Source: Pseudomonas fluorescens (GTDB lineage: Bacteria; Pseudomonadota; Gammaproteobacteria; Pseudomonadales; Pseudomonadaceae). From it: a stretch of DNA of 64,000 nt. Positions 45,882 to 55,271 of this stretch are shown one piece after another. The notes under the pieces were generated by a model. The model worked only from the letters and a program-made list of their open reading frames with translations, made no database searches and had not been told where the DNA came from. The DNA lies in NCBI RefSeq assembly GCF_902498185.1, contig NZ_CABVIX010000001.1:248001-312000 (forward strand). The letters are read 5' to 3'. The number at the start of each line of letters is the position of its first letter. Position 1 is the stretch's first letter. Position numbers and translations under genes: made by a program.

Positions 45882-46571
45882 TCATGGCTGCGGCACGATC
45901 AACTGCGCCCCCTCGTTACGCACGTTCCCTACCGCCTTGCTCACTGCGAACCATTCGAAATCCTCCACCGGCAAGCACTCATCGCGCGCCAGTTCCTCCG
46001 CCTCCCGCGCCGTCAGCGACGGATCGATCCACTGCCGTGCATGTTCCGGCGACAGCACCAGCGGCCGGCGGTCATGGATATCCAGCATCCCCTGGTCGCT
46101 GGCTGCGGTGATGATGACAAAACCGTCCCCTTCATTCGGCTCGAGCCCGGCATGCACCTCAGCCAGCGCTGCCATGAACATGGGTGCCTGGCTTTTCAGG
46201 CGGATGAAGTAGGGCTGCTTGCGCTTGGGGTCGCGGGGGTCGCTCACCCATTCGTACCAGCCGTCGGCCATCACCAGCGCGCGGCCCTGGGGCCAGAGCG
46301 CCTTGAAGAACTTGCCGGTGGTCACGGTCTCGACCCGGGCGTTGATCGGCGCCGGGCGCTTGCTGGCGGCCCAGAAGGGCGCCCAGCCCCAGTGGCATGG
46401 ATCGATGCGCAGGCCGTCGTCGGCATTGTGCAGGATCAGTACGCGGGTGCCGGGGGCGACGTTGTAGCGGTTGACCGGGGTGCGGTCGTAGCCGCTGATC
46501 ACATCCTGCTCGGAATCGAGCTCGTGCAGGTAATCCGTTATGTCCCTGGACTGGACGAATCGTCCGCACAT
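45882..46571 (-). CDS. SRAP-domain SOS response-associated peptidase (YedK-like)
   Basis: The 229-residue protein begins MCGRFVQ; Cys2 after Met removal forms a thiazolidine crosslink with abasic sites in single-stranded DNA. NRYNVAPGTRV, a WGWAPFW motif, INARVETV and MADGWYEW are the SRAP signatures, with the conserved Glu in the last. It is divergent from umuDC. The LexA box at 46634-46649 lies 63 bases upstream of its start, so SOS control is likely. Confidence 0.93.
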   Translation of the reverse strand: MCGRFVQSRDITDYLHELDSEQDVISGYDRTPVNRYNVAPGTRVLILHNADDGLRIDPCHWGWAPFWAASKRPAPINARVETVTTGKFFKALWPQGRALVMADGWYEWVSDPRDPKRKQPYFIRLKSQAPMFMAALAEVHAGLEPNEGDGFVIITAASDQGMLDIHDRRPLVLSPEHARQWIDPSLTAREAEELARDECLPVEDFEWFAVSKAVGNVRNEGAQLIVPQP

Positions 46572-46633
46572 GCGCTGCTCCTTCTGTCGATATTTGCACG
46601 TTGAATTTGACCGGATGCCCGCCAGCTAGTTAA

Positions 46634-46649
46634 CTGTATGCATGTACAG
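46634..46649. promoter_or_regulatory. LexA (SOS) box shared by umuDC and the SRAP gene
   Basis: CTGTATGCATGTACAG is a perfect CTG-N10-CAG palindrome, with extended CTGTA/TACAG ends. It lies 24 bases before umuD and 63 bases before the SRAP gene on the other strand. Confidence 0.9.
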
Positions 46650-46672
46650 TAGAAATACAAGGCCGTCTTATC

Positions 46673-47104
46673 ATGGTTTCCATTCTCGGTGCGATTGCGT
46701 CGGGCGGGCAGTTGCTCGCGCAGTATTCCTTTCAAGTGCCAGCGGGTTTCCCCTCGCCGGCAGCGGACCACATGGAGCAGCAGATCTCCCTGGACGAGCT
46801 GTTCAACATCCGCGCGCCACACATGTACCTGGTGAGGATAGACGGCGACAGCATGCAGGGCGCCGGTATCTTCGACGGCGACCTGATCGTGGTCGACCGC
46901 TCGCAGGAGGCGCGCCACGGGCAGATCGTGATCGCCGCGATCAATGGCGAGCCGCTGTGCAAGCGCCTGCACAAGCTCGGGCACCAGGTCGCCTTGATGT
47001 CGGAAAACAAACGCTTCCCCCCACGCTATATCCTCGAAAGCGATGAATTGCTGATCTGGGGCGTCGTCACCTTCAGTGTGCGCAGCCATGACAACCTCGC
47101 CTGA
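46673..47104 (+). CDS. umuD: UmuD-type LexA-like peptidase
   Basis: The 143-residue protein is the accessory subunit of DNA polymerase V. The self-cleavage site is Ala24-Gly25 in FQVPAGFPSPA. The protease pair is Ser60 (RIDGDSMQGAG) and Lys97 (LCKRLH). It is induced by the LexA box directly upstream and overlaps umuC by 17 bases, so the two are coupled. Confidence 0.93.
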   Translation: MVSILGAIASGGQLLAQYSFQVPAGFPSPAADHMEQQISLDELFNIRAPHMYLVRIDGDSMQGAGIFDGDLIVVDRSQEARHGQIVIAAINGEPLCKRLHKLGHQVALMSENKRFPPRYILESDELLIWGVVTFSVRSHDNLA

Positions 47105-48365
47105 AACAGTCTTCGCACTGATCGACTGCAACAGCTTCTACGCGAGCTGCGAACGGGTATTCCGCCCAGACCTGCTGCGCACGCCCATCGTGGTGCTGAG
47201 CAACAACGACGGCTGCGTCATCGCCCGCAGTGCCGATGCCAAGCCGTTCGTGAAGATGGGCGAGCCGTATTTCCTGGTCAAGGACACCTTGCGCAAGCAC
47301 GGGGTGGTGGCGTTCTCGTCCAACTATGCGCTGTATGGGGACATGAGCCAGCGGGTCATGTCGGTGATCGAGGGCATGGTCCCCAGCCTGGAGGTCTACT
47401 CCATCGACGAGGCCTTCGCCGAGCTGACTGGCGTGCCAGGTAGCCTTGACATGCTCGGGCGAGACCTGCGCGCCAAGGTGTTGCGCGACACCGGGATCCC
47501 GGTCGGCATCGGCATCGCCGGCACCAAGACGCTGGCCAAGCTCGCCAACCATGCCGCCAAGCGCTGGCAGACGCAGAGCGGCGGGGTGGTGGACCTGCGC
47601 GACCCGGCCAAGCGCGACTGGGTGCTGAAAAAGTGCGAGGTCTCCGCTGTCTGGGGCATCGGTCGGCGCATGACCGCGCACCTGCGCGAGATGAAGATCA
47701 TCAGCGCCTGGGACCTGTCCCGGGCCGACCCCTGGACGCTGCGCAAGACCTTCAGCGTGGTGATCGAGAAGACCGCCCGCGAGCTGGCAGGCACGCCGTG
47801 CCTGGAGCTTGACGAGCCCGACCCGCCGAAGCAGGAGATCTGTTGCAGCCGCATGTTCGGCCAGCGCGTGGCGGAGCTCGCGCCAATCAAGGAAGCGGTC
47901 GCCACGTATGTGATGCGCGCTTCCGAGAAGCTGCGGGCGCAGGGTTCCGTGTGCCGCAAGATGCGCGTGAGCATCCGCACCGGGATGTTCAATCCGGACG
48001 AGGCCAAATACGCCAAGGGTGTGGTGGTGCAGTTGCCGTATCCCACCGATGACGTGCGCCTGCTGACCCGCATGGCGATGGAAGCGACCGCGCGCCTGTA
48101 CCGGCCGGGGTTCAAGTACAGCAAGGCCGAGGTGCTGCTGCTCGACCTCTGCCAGCGCGGGGAATACACGGACGACCTGTTCACAGCCTCGCAGCCGCTG
48201 AAGGACGAACGGGTGATGCAAGTGCTCGATTGCATCAATGGCCGGTGGGGCAGGGGTACGCTGCGCCCGGCGGCGGTGCCGGCCGATCCGGACTGGGCGA
48301 TGCGACGGGAGATGATGAGCCGCAGCTATACGACGCAGTTGGAGCAGCTCTGGCGGTTGGGATGA
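47088..48365 (+). CDS. umuC: DNA polymerase V catalytic subunit UmuC
   Basis: The 425-residue Y-family polymerase copies past lesions at the cost of mutations. It has FALIDCNSFYASCERVF (metal Asp and steric gate), the catalytic SIDEAF (YSIDEAFAEL), and thumb and little-finger domains, with a DUF4113 C-terminus (GRWGRGTLRPA). The ATG at 47088 lies inside the umuD end; a GTG at 47076 is possible but less likely. Preceded by umuD under SOS control. Confidence 0.95.
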   Translation: MTTSPETVFALIDCNSFYASCERVFRPDLLRTPIVVLSNNDGCVIARSADAKPFVKMGEPYFLVKDTLRKHGVVAFSSNYALYGDMSQRVMSVIEGMVPSLEVYSIDEAFAELTGVPGSLDMLGRDLRAKVLRDTGIPVGIGIAGTKTLAKLANHAAKRWQTQSGGVVDLRDPAKRDWVLKKCEVSAVWGIGRRMTAHLREMKIISAWDLSRADPWTLRKTFSVVIEKTARELAGTPCLELDEPDPPKQEICCSRMFGQRVAELAPIKEAVATYVMRASEKLRAQGSVCRKMRVSIRTGMFNPDEAKYAKGVVVQLPYPTDDVRLLTRMAMEATARLYRPGFKYSKAEVLLLDLCQRGEYTDDLFTASQPLKDERVMQVLDCINGRWGRGTLRPAAVPADPDWAMRREMMSRSYTTQLEQLWRLG

Positions 48366-48432
48366 GACAAGGAGGAAATAGCAGACACAAGTTCCCGATA
48401 AAGATGTAAATTTCGTAAATAAGATTTAAACC

Positions 48433-48451
48433 TATTTGAGAATCAATATAT
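48433..48451 (+). promoter_or_regulatory. Candidate Fur box of the TonB receptor gene
   Basis: TATTTGAGAATCAATATAT resembles the Fur consensus (TGAnAATnATT...) and lies 44 bases before the receptor ATG in an AT-rich leader. Several bases differ from the consensus, so this is a prediction only. Confidence 0.45.
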
Positions 48452-48494
48452 TTACCGTCCCTGTGGCTACCCCAATACACGGAGACGTAGAGAA

Positions 48495-50735
48495 ATGCAG
48501 TCCAGAACCTCACCCAACAGCCTGGCCCTGGCCTTTGTCGCGCTGGCATCGCCTGTGATGCTCGTGACCTCGGTCCAGGCTGAAGAAGTCGCCTCCAGTG
48601 AGGTACTGGAAATCCCGGTCAGCGATAACGCGCTGGTGATCCAGAACACCATGGTCACTGCTGAGGAAGAAGCCCGGCAGGCGCTGGGGTCTTCGGTCAT
48701 CACCGAGGAGGACATCAAGCGTCGCCCACCGGCCAATGACCTGTCGGACATCATCCGCCGCGAGCCGGGCGTCAACCTGACTGGCAACAGCGCCAGTGGC
48801 GCGCGGGGCAACAACCGTCAGATCGACCTGCGCGGCATGGGCCCGGAAAACACCCTTATCCTGATCGATGGCAAGCCATCGAGCGGACGCAACGCGGTGC
48901 GTTACGGCTGGAACGGCGACCGCGACACCCGAGGCGAAACCAACTGGGTGCCGGCCGAGGCGGTCGAACGCATCGAGATCCTGCGCGGTCCGGCGGCGGC
49001 GCGTTACGGCTCCGGTGCCATGGGCGGGGTGGTGAACATCATCACCAAGCGCCCGACCGACGAGCTCAAGGGCAGCCTTAACCTGTACACCCAGATGCCA
49101 GAGGACAGCGCCGAGGGCGCAAGCCGGCGTGCCAACTTCAACCTGAGCGGCGGGCTGACCGAGAACCTGGGTTTCCGCCTCTATGGTGGCCTGGCAAAAA
49201 GCGACGCCGACGACATCGACATCAACGCCGATCACGCCAACAGCGCCCTGTCCGCCGGCCGCGAAGGCGTTCGCAACAAAGATATCAACGGCCTGCTGAG
49301 CTGGAGGCTCAATGACGAGCATCGTCTGGAAGCGAGTGCTGGCTACAGCCGGCAGGGGAATATCTACGCCGGCGACACCATGAACAGCAACGGCGGCAGC
49401 AACCCGGACTACATCTCGAGCCTGTATGGCCATGAGACCAACGTCATGCAGCGCAACACCTACGACCTGACCCACCTGGGCGACTTCGACTGGGGCTCGA
49501 CCAAGACCTCGCTGTCGTACCAGTACGTGCGCAACTGGCGCATGAACGAAGGCCTGGCCGGCGGTCCCGAGGGCTCGATCAACGATTCGGGCGCTGACAT
49601 GTCGCGTCTGCGCAATACCCGCCTTGCCAGTGAAGTGAACCTGCCGTTCGCCATGGGCAACACCGAGCATGTCATGACCCTCGGCGGCGAATATCTCTAC
49701 GAGTCGCTCAACGACCAGGGCTCGTTCCGCGCCCAGAGCTTCGACCCGTCGGGCAATGGCGGCGATGTGATCGATGGCTTCGACCGCAGCGAGACCAAGA
49801 TGACGGCCAAGAGCTATGCGCTGTTCGCCGAAGACAATATTCTCATTGGCGACACCACGGTTACCCCGGGCCTGCGCCTGGACCACCACGAAGAATTTGG
49901 TGACAACCTCAGCCCGAGCCTGAACGTGTCGCACAAGCTGACCGACGCGCTGACCGTCAAGGGCGGCATCGCCCGGGCATACAAGACGCCGAACCTGTAC
50001 CAGTACAACTCCAACTACCTGCTCTACAGCCGCGGCAACGGTTGCAGCGTCCAGCAGACCAACTCCGGCGGCTGTTATCTGCAGGGCAATGCCGACCTCG
50101 ACCCTGAAACCAGCATCAACAAGGAGATCGGCCTGCTGTACGACCGTGGCACCTGGCGTACCAGCGCGACCTACTTCCGCAACGACTACAAGAACAAGAT
50201 CATCGGCGGCACCGACGTGATCTACGACATCAATGCCGGACGCCGCGTGACTCAGTGGGAAAACGCCGGCAAGGCCCTGGTCGAAGGCGTGGAAGGCAAC
50301 TTCTTCATCGAGCTGACCCCGTCGCTGGACTGGAATACCAACCTCACCTGGATGCTCAAGAACGACAACCGCGACACCGGCGAGCCGCTGAGCGTGATCC
50401 CGGAGTACACGGTCAATACTACCCTTGACTGGCGAGCCACCGAGCAGCTGTCGTTCCAGGTCGCCGGTACCTATTTCGGCAAACAGAAGTCGCCGACCTA
50501 CAACTACCGCACCCAGGAAAGCTACGACATCGATGCCCAAGAGGACGTCGAAGCCTACGGCCTGGTCGATGTCAGCACCGGTTACAAAATCAACGAGCAC
50601 TACGACGTGCGCCTGGGCGTGAACAACGTCTTCGACAAGCAGATCTATCGCGGTGGCAACGCCAGCAGCTCGGGCGCCAACACCTACAACCAGCCAGGCC
50701 GTGCGGTATTCGCCGCACTGAACATCACGTTCTGA
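48495..50735 (+). CDS. TonB-dependent enterobactin-type siderophore receptor
   Basis: The 746-residue protein has a signal peptide, a plug domain (SSVITEEDIKRRPPANDLSDIIR, then RGMGPENTLILIDGKP), a RYGSGAMGGVVNIITK motif and a C-terminal barrel ending NITF. The plug signatures and the YGWNGDRDTRGETNWVPA block are those of FepA/PfeA ferric enterobactin receptors. It carries ferric catecholate siderophore over the outer membrane with TonB energy. A possible Fur box lies upstream and an iron-reduction set follows. Confidence 0.9.
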   Translation: MQSRTSPNSLALAFVALASPVMLVTSVQAEEVASSEVLEIPVSDNALVIQNTMVTAEEEARQALGSSVITEEDIKRRPPANDLSDIIRREPGVNLTGNSASGARGNNRQIDLRGMGPENTLILIDGKPSSGRNAVRYGWNGDRDTRGETNWVPAEAVERIEILRGPAAARYGSGAMGGVVNIITKRPTDELKGSLNLYTQMPEDSAEGASRRANFNLSGGLTENLGFRLYGGLAKSDADDIDINADHANSALSAGREGVRNKDINGLLSWRLNDEHRLEASAGYSRQGNIYAGDTMNSNGGSNPDYISSLYGHETNVMQRNTYDLTHLGDFDWGSTKTSLSYQYVRNWRMNEGLAGGPEGSINDSGADMSRLRNTRLASEVNLPFAMGNTEHVMTLGGEYLYESLNDQGSFRAQSFDPSGNGGDVIDGFDRSETKMTAKSYALFAEDNILIGDTTVTPGLRLDHHEEFGDNLSPSLNVSHKLTDALTVKGGIARAYKTPNLYQYNSNYLLYSRGNGCSVQQTNSGGCYLQGNADLDPETSINKEIGLLYDRGTWRTSATYFRNDYKNKIIGGTDVIYDINAGRRVTQWENAGKALVEGVEGNFFIELTPSLDWNTNLTWMLKNDNRDTGEPLSVIPEYTVNTTLDWRATEQLSFQVAGTYFGKQKSPTYNYRTQESYDIDAQEDVEAYGLVDVSTGYKINEHYDVRLGVNNVFDKQIYRGGNASSSGANTYNQPGRAVFAALNITF

Positions 50736-50881
50736 CCTGATCCAGCGTTACCCCGGCTGCCCTTGCCTCGTCGCGCATCGACCAGGCCTGGGCGGCTTTT
50801 CTCGTGTCGGGACCGCAGTACGGGCAGAGGGGGTAGCCTGCCTTCCGGCCGATCAAGGTAAACACCCAAAAGGAGCTATGG

Positions 50882-51166
50882 ATGATCAAGTCCACACCCG
50901 CCTGGCTGGCGATCCTGTCGCGCAGTGCCGCGGCGTTGCTTGGCGGTTACCTCTTTACCTACGCGGTCACGGCCTTCCTGGCCCGTGTGCTGCCGCTATC
51001 AGCCAGCGATGCGGTGATCGTGTCGACGCTGCCGGCCTTTGCGTTCTATACCGGCGCCGTGCTCTGGGCGTTCGCCAGCCGCGATGCGTTGCGGGCCTGG
51101 GCGCCGGCGGGGGTGGCGGCGCCACTGGCGCTGGTGGCGTTCTGGCCTGTGGTAGGGGTGGCTTGA
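50882..51166 (+). CDS. DUF3649-family membrane protein
   Basis: The 94-residue protein begins MIKSTPAWLAILSRSAAALL and has three predicted TM helices. It belongs to the small DUF3649 inner-membrane family usually found beside PepSY-type iron reductases and TonB receptors. GGAGC precedes the ATG. The PepSY gene begins 1 base after its stop, so they are one operon. Its exact role is unknown; participation in siderophore iron release is inferred from context. Confidence 0.85.
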   Translation: MIKSTPAWLAILSRSAAALLGGYLFTYAVTAFLARVLPLSASDAVIVSTLPAFAFYTGAVLWAFASRDALRAWAPAGVAAPLALVAFWPVVGVA

Positions 51167-51167
51167 G

Positions 51168-52700
51168 ATGAAGACCAAGACTTTTACCCAGAACATGTCC
51201 TGGCTGCATACCTGGGCGGGGCTGATCTTCGGCTGGCTGCTGTATGCGATCTTCGTGACCGGGACGCTGGCGGTGTTCGACAAGGAAATCGATCACTGGA
51301 TGCACCCCGAGATCCCCGCCGCCGAGGTTACCCAGGCCCAGGCCACGCAGCGGGCGCTCGCCTATCTGCAAGAGCACGAGCCAACTGCCGGCAACTGGGG
51401 AATCAGTTTGCCGACCGACCGCTCGCCAGGGCTACGTGTGTCCACCGGTGACCGGCGCCATGGTGGCGGTGTGCAGCTCGATCCACAGACCGGTGAAGTG
51501 CTGGACGTGCGCGAGAGCGTCGGCGGCAACTTTTTCTTCCGCTTTCACTTCACCCTCAACCTGCCGCGCAACTGGGGCATCTGGGTGGTCGGCGCGCTGG
51601 CGATGGTGATGCTGGCGGGACTGGTGACCGGCATCGTCATCCACAAGAAGATCTTCAAGGAGTTCTTCACCTTCAGGCCGAACAAAGGCCAGCGCTCCTG
51701 GCTGGACTTTCACAATGCCAGCGCGGTGCTGCTGCTGCCGTTCCACCTGATGATCACCTACACGGGGCTGGTGATCTTCATGCTGATCTACATGCCCGCC
51801 GCCGTCGACACCTTGTTCGAGGGCGATACCCGTGCCTACTTCCAGGCGCAGGGCAATGCACGCGTGGAGCAACCGCGCCAGGCGCTCAGACAGCCCGCCC
51901 AACTGGTCGAGCTGGCGCCATTGCTGGCCCGGGCCGAGGCGCGCATGGGGTCGATCGGCGGCGTCAACGTGCGTAACCCGAACACTGCTGGCGCGCGGGT
52001 CGAGATTCGTCCGGTGCTGGGCAACCGCATTGCCCTGACCAAGGGCCAGGCGATGGTCTTCGACGGTGTCAGTGGCGAGCTGCTCAGCGATGTGCCCGAC
52101 CTGCAGCCGGCGCCGCTGACCCAGCGGGTGATGTCCGGCCTGCACTTCGCCCAGTTCGGCGGCTATTTCATGCGCTGGTTGTACTTTGTCTGCGGGTTGG
52201 TCAGCTGCGTGATGATCGCCAGCGGCCTGGTGCTGTTCTGCGTCAAGCGCGGACGCAAGTACGCGGGCAGCAAGGCCGATGCGTCGGCCCGGCGCTGGTA
52301 CCGGGTGGCGGAGGTGTTCAACGTCGCCTTCGTCGCCGGGCTATTGGTGGCCTGCATCGGCTTGATGTGGGCCAGCCGCGTGTTGCCGGCGGAACTGGCC
52401 CACCGCCAGGGCTGGGAAGTGCGGGCGTTCTTCGGGCTGTGGTCGCTGGCCTTGCTGCATGCCTGGGCCCGCCCGGCGAAGCGCGCCTGGGTCGAGCAGC
52501 TCGCGGTGGCGGCGGTGCTCTGCAGCGGCCTGGGCTTGCTGGGTGCCTTTACCGAGATTGCCGATCGCACGCGAATCGTCCTGGAACTGAGCAGCCTGGC
52601 ACTGGGCGTATTGCTGGCCCTGGCGGCGTGGCGTTGTGCGGTCGCAGGGGATGAGCCGGCAAGAGTGCGCGTAGGTGCCAAGACAGTGGAGGTCAGGTAA
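51168..52700 (+). CDS. PepSY-associated TM protein, putative siderophore-iron reductase
   Basis: The 510-residue inner-membrane protein has the PepSY_TM layout. It starts MKTKTFTQNMSWLHTWAGLI (with the conserved LHxWAG), followed by a large periplasmic part, a second LDFHNASAV.LLPFHL helix with His residues, then two to three further TM helices (residues 325-490). Related proteins such as FpvG reduce ferric siderophore complexes in the periplasm using heme-bound electrons. The His residues in TM helices fit heme binding. It overlaps the next gene by one base (TAATG). Confidence 0.85.
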   Translation: MKTKTFTQNMSWLHTWAGLIFGWLLYAIFVTGTLAVFDKEIDHWMHPEIPAAEVTQAQATQRALAYLQEHEPTAGNWGISLPTDRSPGLRVSTGDRRHGGGVQLDPQTGEVLDVRESVGGNFFFRFHFTLNLPRNWGIWVVGALAMVMLAGLVTGIVIHKKIFKEFFTFRPNKGQRSWLDFHNASAVLLLPFHLMITYTGLVIFMLIYMPAAVDTLFEGDTRAYFQAQGNARVEQPRQALRQPAQLVELAPLLARAEARMGSIGGVNVRNPNTAGARVEIRPVLGNRIALTKGQAMVFDGVSGELLSDVPDLQPAPLTQRVMSGLHFAQFGGYFMRWLYFVCGLVSCVMIASGLVLFCVKRGRKYAGSKADASARRWYRVAEVFNVAFVAGLLVACIGLMWASRVLPAELAHRQGWEVRAFFGLWSLALLHAWARPAKRAWVEQLAVAAVLCSGLGLLGAFTEIADRTRIVLELSSLALGVLLALAAWRCAVAGDEPARVRVGAKTVEVR

Positions 52701-53032
52701 TGGGGATGATGTTCATGGGTGGGCTGCTGTTTGCCTACAGCGCGATGCTCGCGCTGTGCCAGGGGCTGGAGCGGCACTACAAGCAGGTCTGGGGCCGAAC
52801 GTGTACGGTCTGGCAGCGCAGGGTGCTGCGGGGGCTGGGCTGGGCGGGGCTGGCAGTGAGCTTTCTGCTCTGCGTGGCGGCATGGGGCTGGGCGATGGGG
52901 CCGGTGGGGTGGTTCGGGGTGATTTCGCTGGCGGGCCTGGTGCTGGTGATGCTGCTGCCCTACCTGCCGCGGGTTGCCGTATGGCTTGGCGCGGCGGCAG
53001 GGGTGTGGCTGCTGTTGCTGGTCATTGTCTGA
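52700..53032 (+). CDS. DUF3325-family membrane protein
   Basis: The 110-residue protein has an N-terminal GLLFAYSAMLALCQGLERHYKQVWG and three predicted TM helices. This is the DUF3325 family found behind PepSY_TM reductases in siderophore loci. Its ATG shares a base with the PepSY stop codon, so translation is coupled. With DUF3649 it probably completes the inner-membrane reductase set. It converges with bphP. Confidence 0.85.
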   Translation: MGMMFMGGLLFAYSAMLALCQGLERHYKQVWGRTCTVWQRRVLRGLGWAGLAVSFLLCVAAWGWAMGPVGWFGVISLAGLVLVMLLPYLPRVAVWLGAAAGVWLLLLVIV

Positions 53033-53042
53033 GCACTGGGTG

Positions 53043-55271
53043 CTACACCTTATCGTGGCGCGGCACGGTGAAGTGGAAGGCGCTGCCTTCGCCCAGCTCA
53101 CTCTGTGCGCTGATCACGCCGCCATGGGCCTTGATGATGCCTTGCGAAATGTACAGGCCAAGCCCGGTGCCGTTGGGGTTGCCTTCGCGGGCAGTCCAGT
53201 AGCGGTCAAAGACGTGAGGCAGCTGCTCGGGCGGGATGCCCTTGCCGGTGTCGCGCACGCTGAAGGCGATATGAGGGCCGTCGGCCACCGCGGTGACCCC
53301 GACCTTGCCCTCGGCGCTGGTGAACTTGATGGCGTTGCCGACCAGGTTCGACAGCACCTGGAACAGCCGCTCGGGATCGGCATGGATATGCAGGCCGGGC
53401 TCGGCATGGAAGGTCAGTTCGACCGACTTGTTGGAGGCCAGGGGGCCAAGCAGGGTGTTGGCCTCTTCGAACATGTGGCCTACATCCAGCGGCTTGGGCG
53501 TGATGGTGTAGCGTCCGGCTTCGATCTTCGAGGTGTCGAGCAGGTCGTCGAGCAGTGCGTTCATGCGGCCGGTGGCTTGCTGCATGGTGCTGATGGCCGT
53601 GGAGATGCGCCGCGAAGCGTTGGCGCCGTCGGCGCTGTAGGATTTCTGCAGCATGCCGCAGAGCATCGAAATGATGGTCATCGGGTTGCGCAGGTCGTGG
53701 GAAACCACCGCCACCAGCTCGTCCCGGGCGCGCACGGCAGCCTGTTCCTTGAGCACCTGGTGGCTCAGGTCGATCTCCAGCGCCGAGCGGCGCAGGTCGT
53801 TGGCGGCAAACCGGTCGCCGTGCTCCCACTTGCGCGAGATCCCTTGCATCTCGACCTTCCAGATCTCGAACGAAGTGCGCGGGCGCAAGCGCAGGCCGGC
53901 GGCGGAGTTCTCCATATGCAGCGGCTTGTCTGGGTCGCCGCTCCAGTTGAGGGTTTCCTTGACCTCGGGGCGGAACCAGAGCATGCCGTTGGTGACTGGC
54001 TTGGGCAGGCTCAGCGCGAGTACACCACTGGCCAGCGTGCGGTAGGCCGCCGCTGGCGGGTACACGCTGCTGAGCGAGTCGCAGGCGTAGACCGGGGTGC
54101 CCTGGGCCCCGATCCACTGGTGCAGTGCATGGATCTGCTCAGGCTCCGGGCACAGGCCCGCAGTGCGCAGTTGCCCGTCTTCGATGATCGCAACGCCGCT
54201 GGCGCCGACCAGTTGCAGAAGCCGCTCGGTCTGCCCGGCCAGGCCGTCGAATACGGTGCCGGCGCTGTCGTGCATGGCCTGGCTGAGCTCGGCAAGCGTG
54301 TCGAGCTTGGCGTTACGCTGGGTGGCCAGCTTCAAGGCTTCCAGGGCGCTGATCTGCAATGACAGCACCTGGCCGATGGTCTTGCAGGCACTGCGCAGGC
54401 TACTGGGCACATGCAGGGGATCGCGGTTGCCGCAACTGATCAGGCCCCAGAGCTTGCCGTCGCTGATCAGCGAAATGCTCATCGACGACAGCACACCCAT
54501 GTTCTGCATGTACTGGCAATGGATCGGCGAAACGCTGCGCAGGGTCGCGAAGCTCAGGTCCAGCGGGCTTTCAGTGTCGGGGCGCATGGCCGGGACGATC
54601 GGCACCGGCTGGTAGCCTGCATCGGGAATGATCCGCAGCCAATTGCTCTGGTACAGCTTGCGCGCCTGTTGAGGGATGTCGGACGCCGGGAAGTACAGGC
54701 CGTTGAACAGCTCCATGTCCGGGCTTGCCGCCTCTGCGATGACCTGGCCGTGGCCTTCTTCCTCGAAACGGTAGATCAGCACCCGGTCGTAACCGGTGAG
54801 CGCCTGGACCTCGCGTACGCTCAGCTGGTGCAGCTCGTCCAGGCTGCGCGCCGCCTGCAGGCGCTGCAGCAGGCGGTTGAGACGAGCATGCGAATCGCCG
54901 TTGGCGGGGGCGAGGATCTCCATCTCGAAAATCAGCAACCCCTGGTGACGGTGCAGAAAACCTTCGAAAACCCGACCGTTGACCTTGAGGGTCAGAGGTT
55001 GCAGGCTTTCATCGAGGTCCTGCTCGACCACCGTGCGCACTTGCCTGGCCAGGCGTACGCCAAGCAGGACCGCGAGTGACTGGCCCAGCACCTGGCTGGC
55101 TTCAAGACCGAGCAGTTCGCCAACGTTGGCGCTGACCTGGACAATCTCGAGGTTCGGTTCACTGAGTGTCATCAGCACGCCATGTGGCTGGATGGCCCCA
55201 GGGTACTGGATCGGCTCGTCGGCGCAGTTGGCCAGCAGCTGCTCGAAAGTGTCCTTGTTGCCAGCCGTCAC
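53043..55271 (-). CDS. bphP: Bacteriophytochrome histidine kinase BphP
   Basis: The 742-residue photoreceptor has a PAS domain with the biliverdin-binding Cys16 (LLANCADEPIQYPGAIQPHG), a GAF domain with the SDIPQQARKLY chromophore motif, a PHY domain, a HisKA domain (VVSHDLRNPMT) and HATPase_c (NLVGNAIKFT, DTGKGIP, GTGLGLYIS). It senses red/far-red light and phosphorylates a response regulator. The GTG start at 55271 overlaps the bphO stop (GTGA). No response regulator gene is next to it. Confidence 0.93.
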   Translation of the reverse strand: MTAGNKDTFEQLLANCADEPIQYPGAIQPHGVLMTLSEPNLEIVQVSANVGELLGLEASQVLGQSLAVLLGVRLARQVRTVVEQDLDESLQPLTLKVNGRVFEGFLHRHQGLLIFEMEILAPANGDSHARLNRLLQRLQAARSLDELHQLSVREVQALTGYDRVLIYRFEEEGHGQVIAEAASPDMELFNGLYFPASDIPQQARKLYQSNWLRIIPDAGYQPVPIVPAMRPDTESPLDLSFATLRSVSPIHCQYMQNMGVLSSMSISLISDGKLWGLISCGNRDPLHVPSSLRSACKTIGQVLSLQISALEALKLATQRNAKLDTLAELSQAMHDSAGTVFDGLAGQTERLLQLVGASGVAIIEDGQLRTAGLCPEPEQIHALHQWIGAQGTPVYACDSLSSVYPPAAAYRTLASGVLALSLPKPVTNGMLWFRPEVKETLNWSGDPDKPLHMENSAAGLRLRPRTSFEIWKVEMQGISRKWEHGDRFAANDLRRSALEIDLSHQVLKEQAAVRARDELVAVVSHDLRNPMTIISMLCGMLQKSYSADGANASRRISTAISTMQQATGRMNALLDDLLDTSKIEAGRYTITPKPLDVGHMFEEANTLLGPLASNKSVELTFHAEPGLHIHADPERLFQVLSNLVGNAIKFTSAEGKVGVTAVADGPHIAFSVRDTGKGIPPEQLPHVFDRYWTAREGNPNGTGLGLYISQGIIKAHGGVISAQSELGEGSAFHFTVPRHDKV

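Noticed and set aside
48510-50600. 696-codon open frame opposite the TonB receptor gene
   Set aside because: Shadow of the receptor gene; translation is Val/Ala-rich without motifs.
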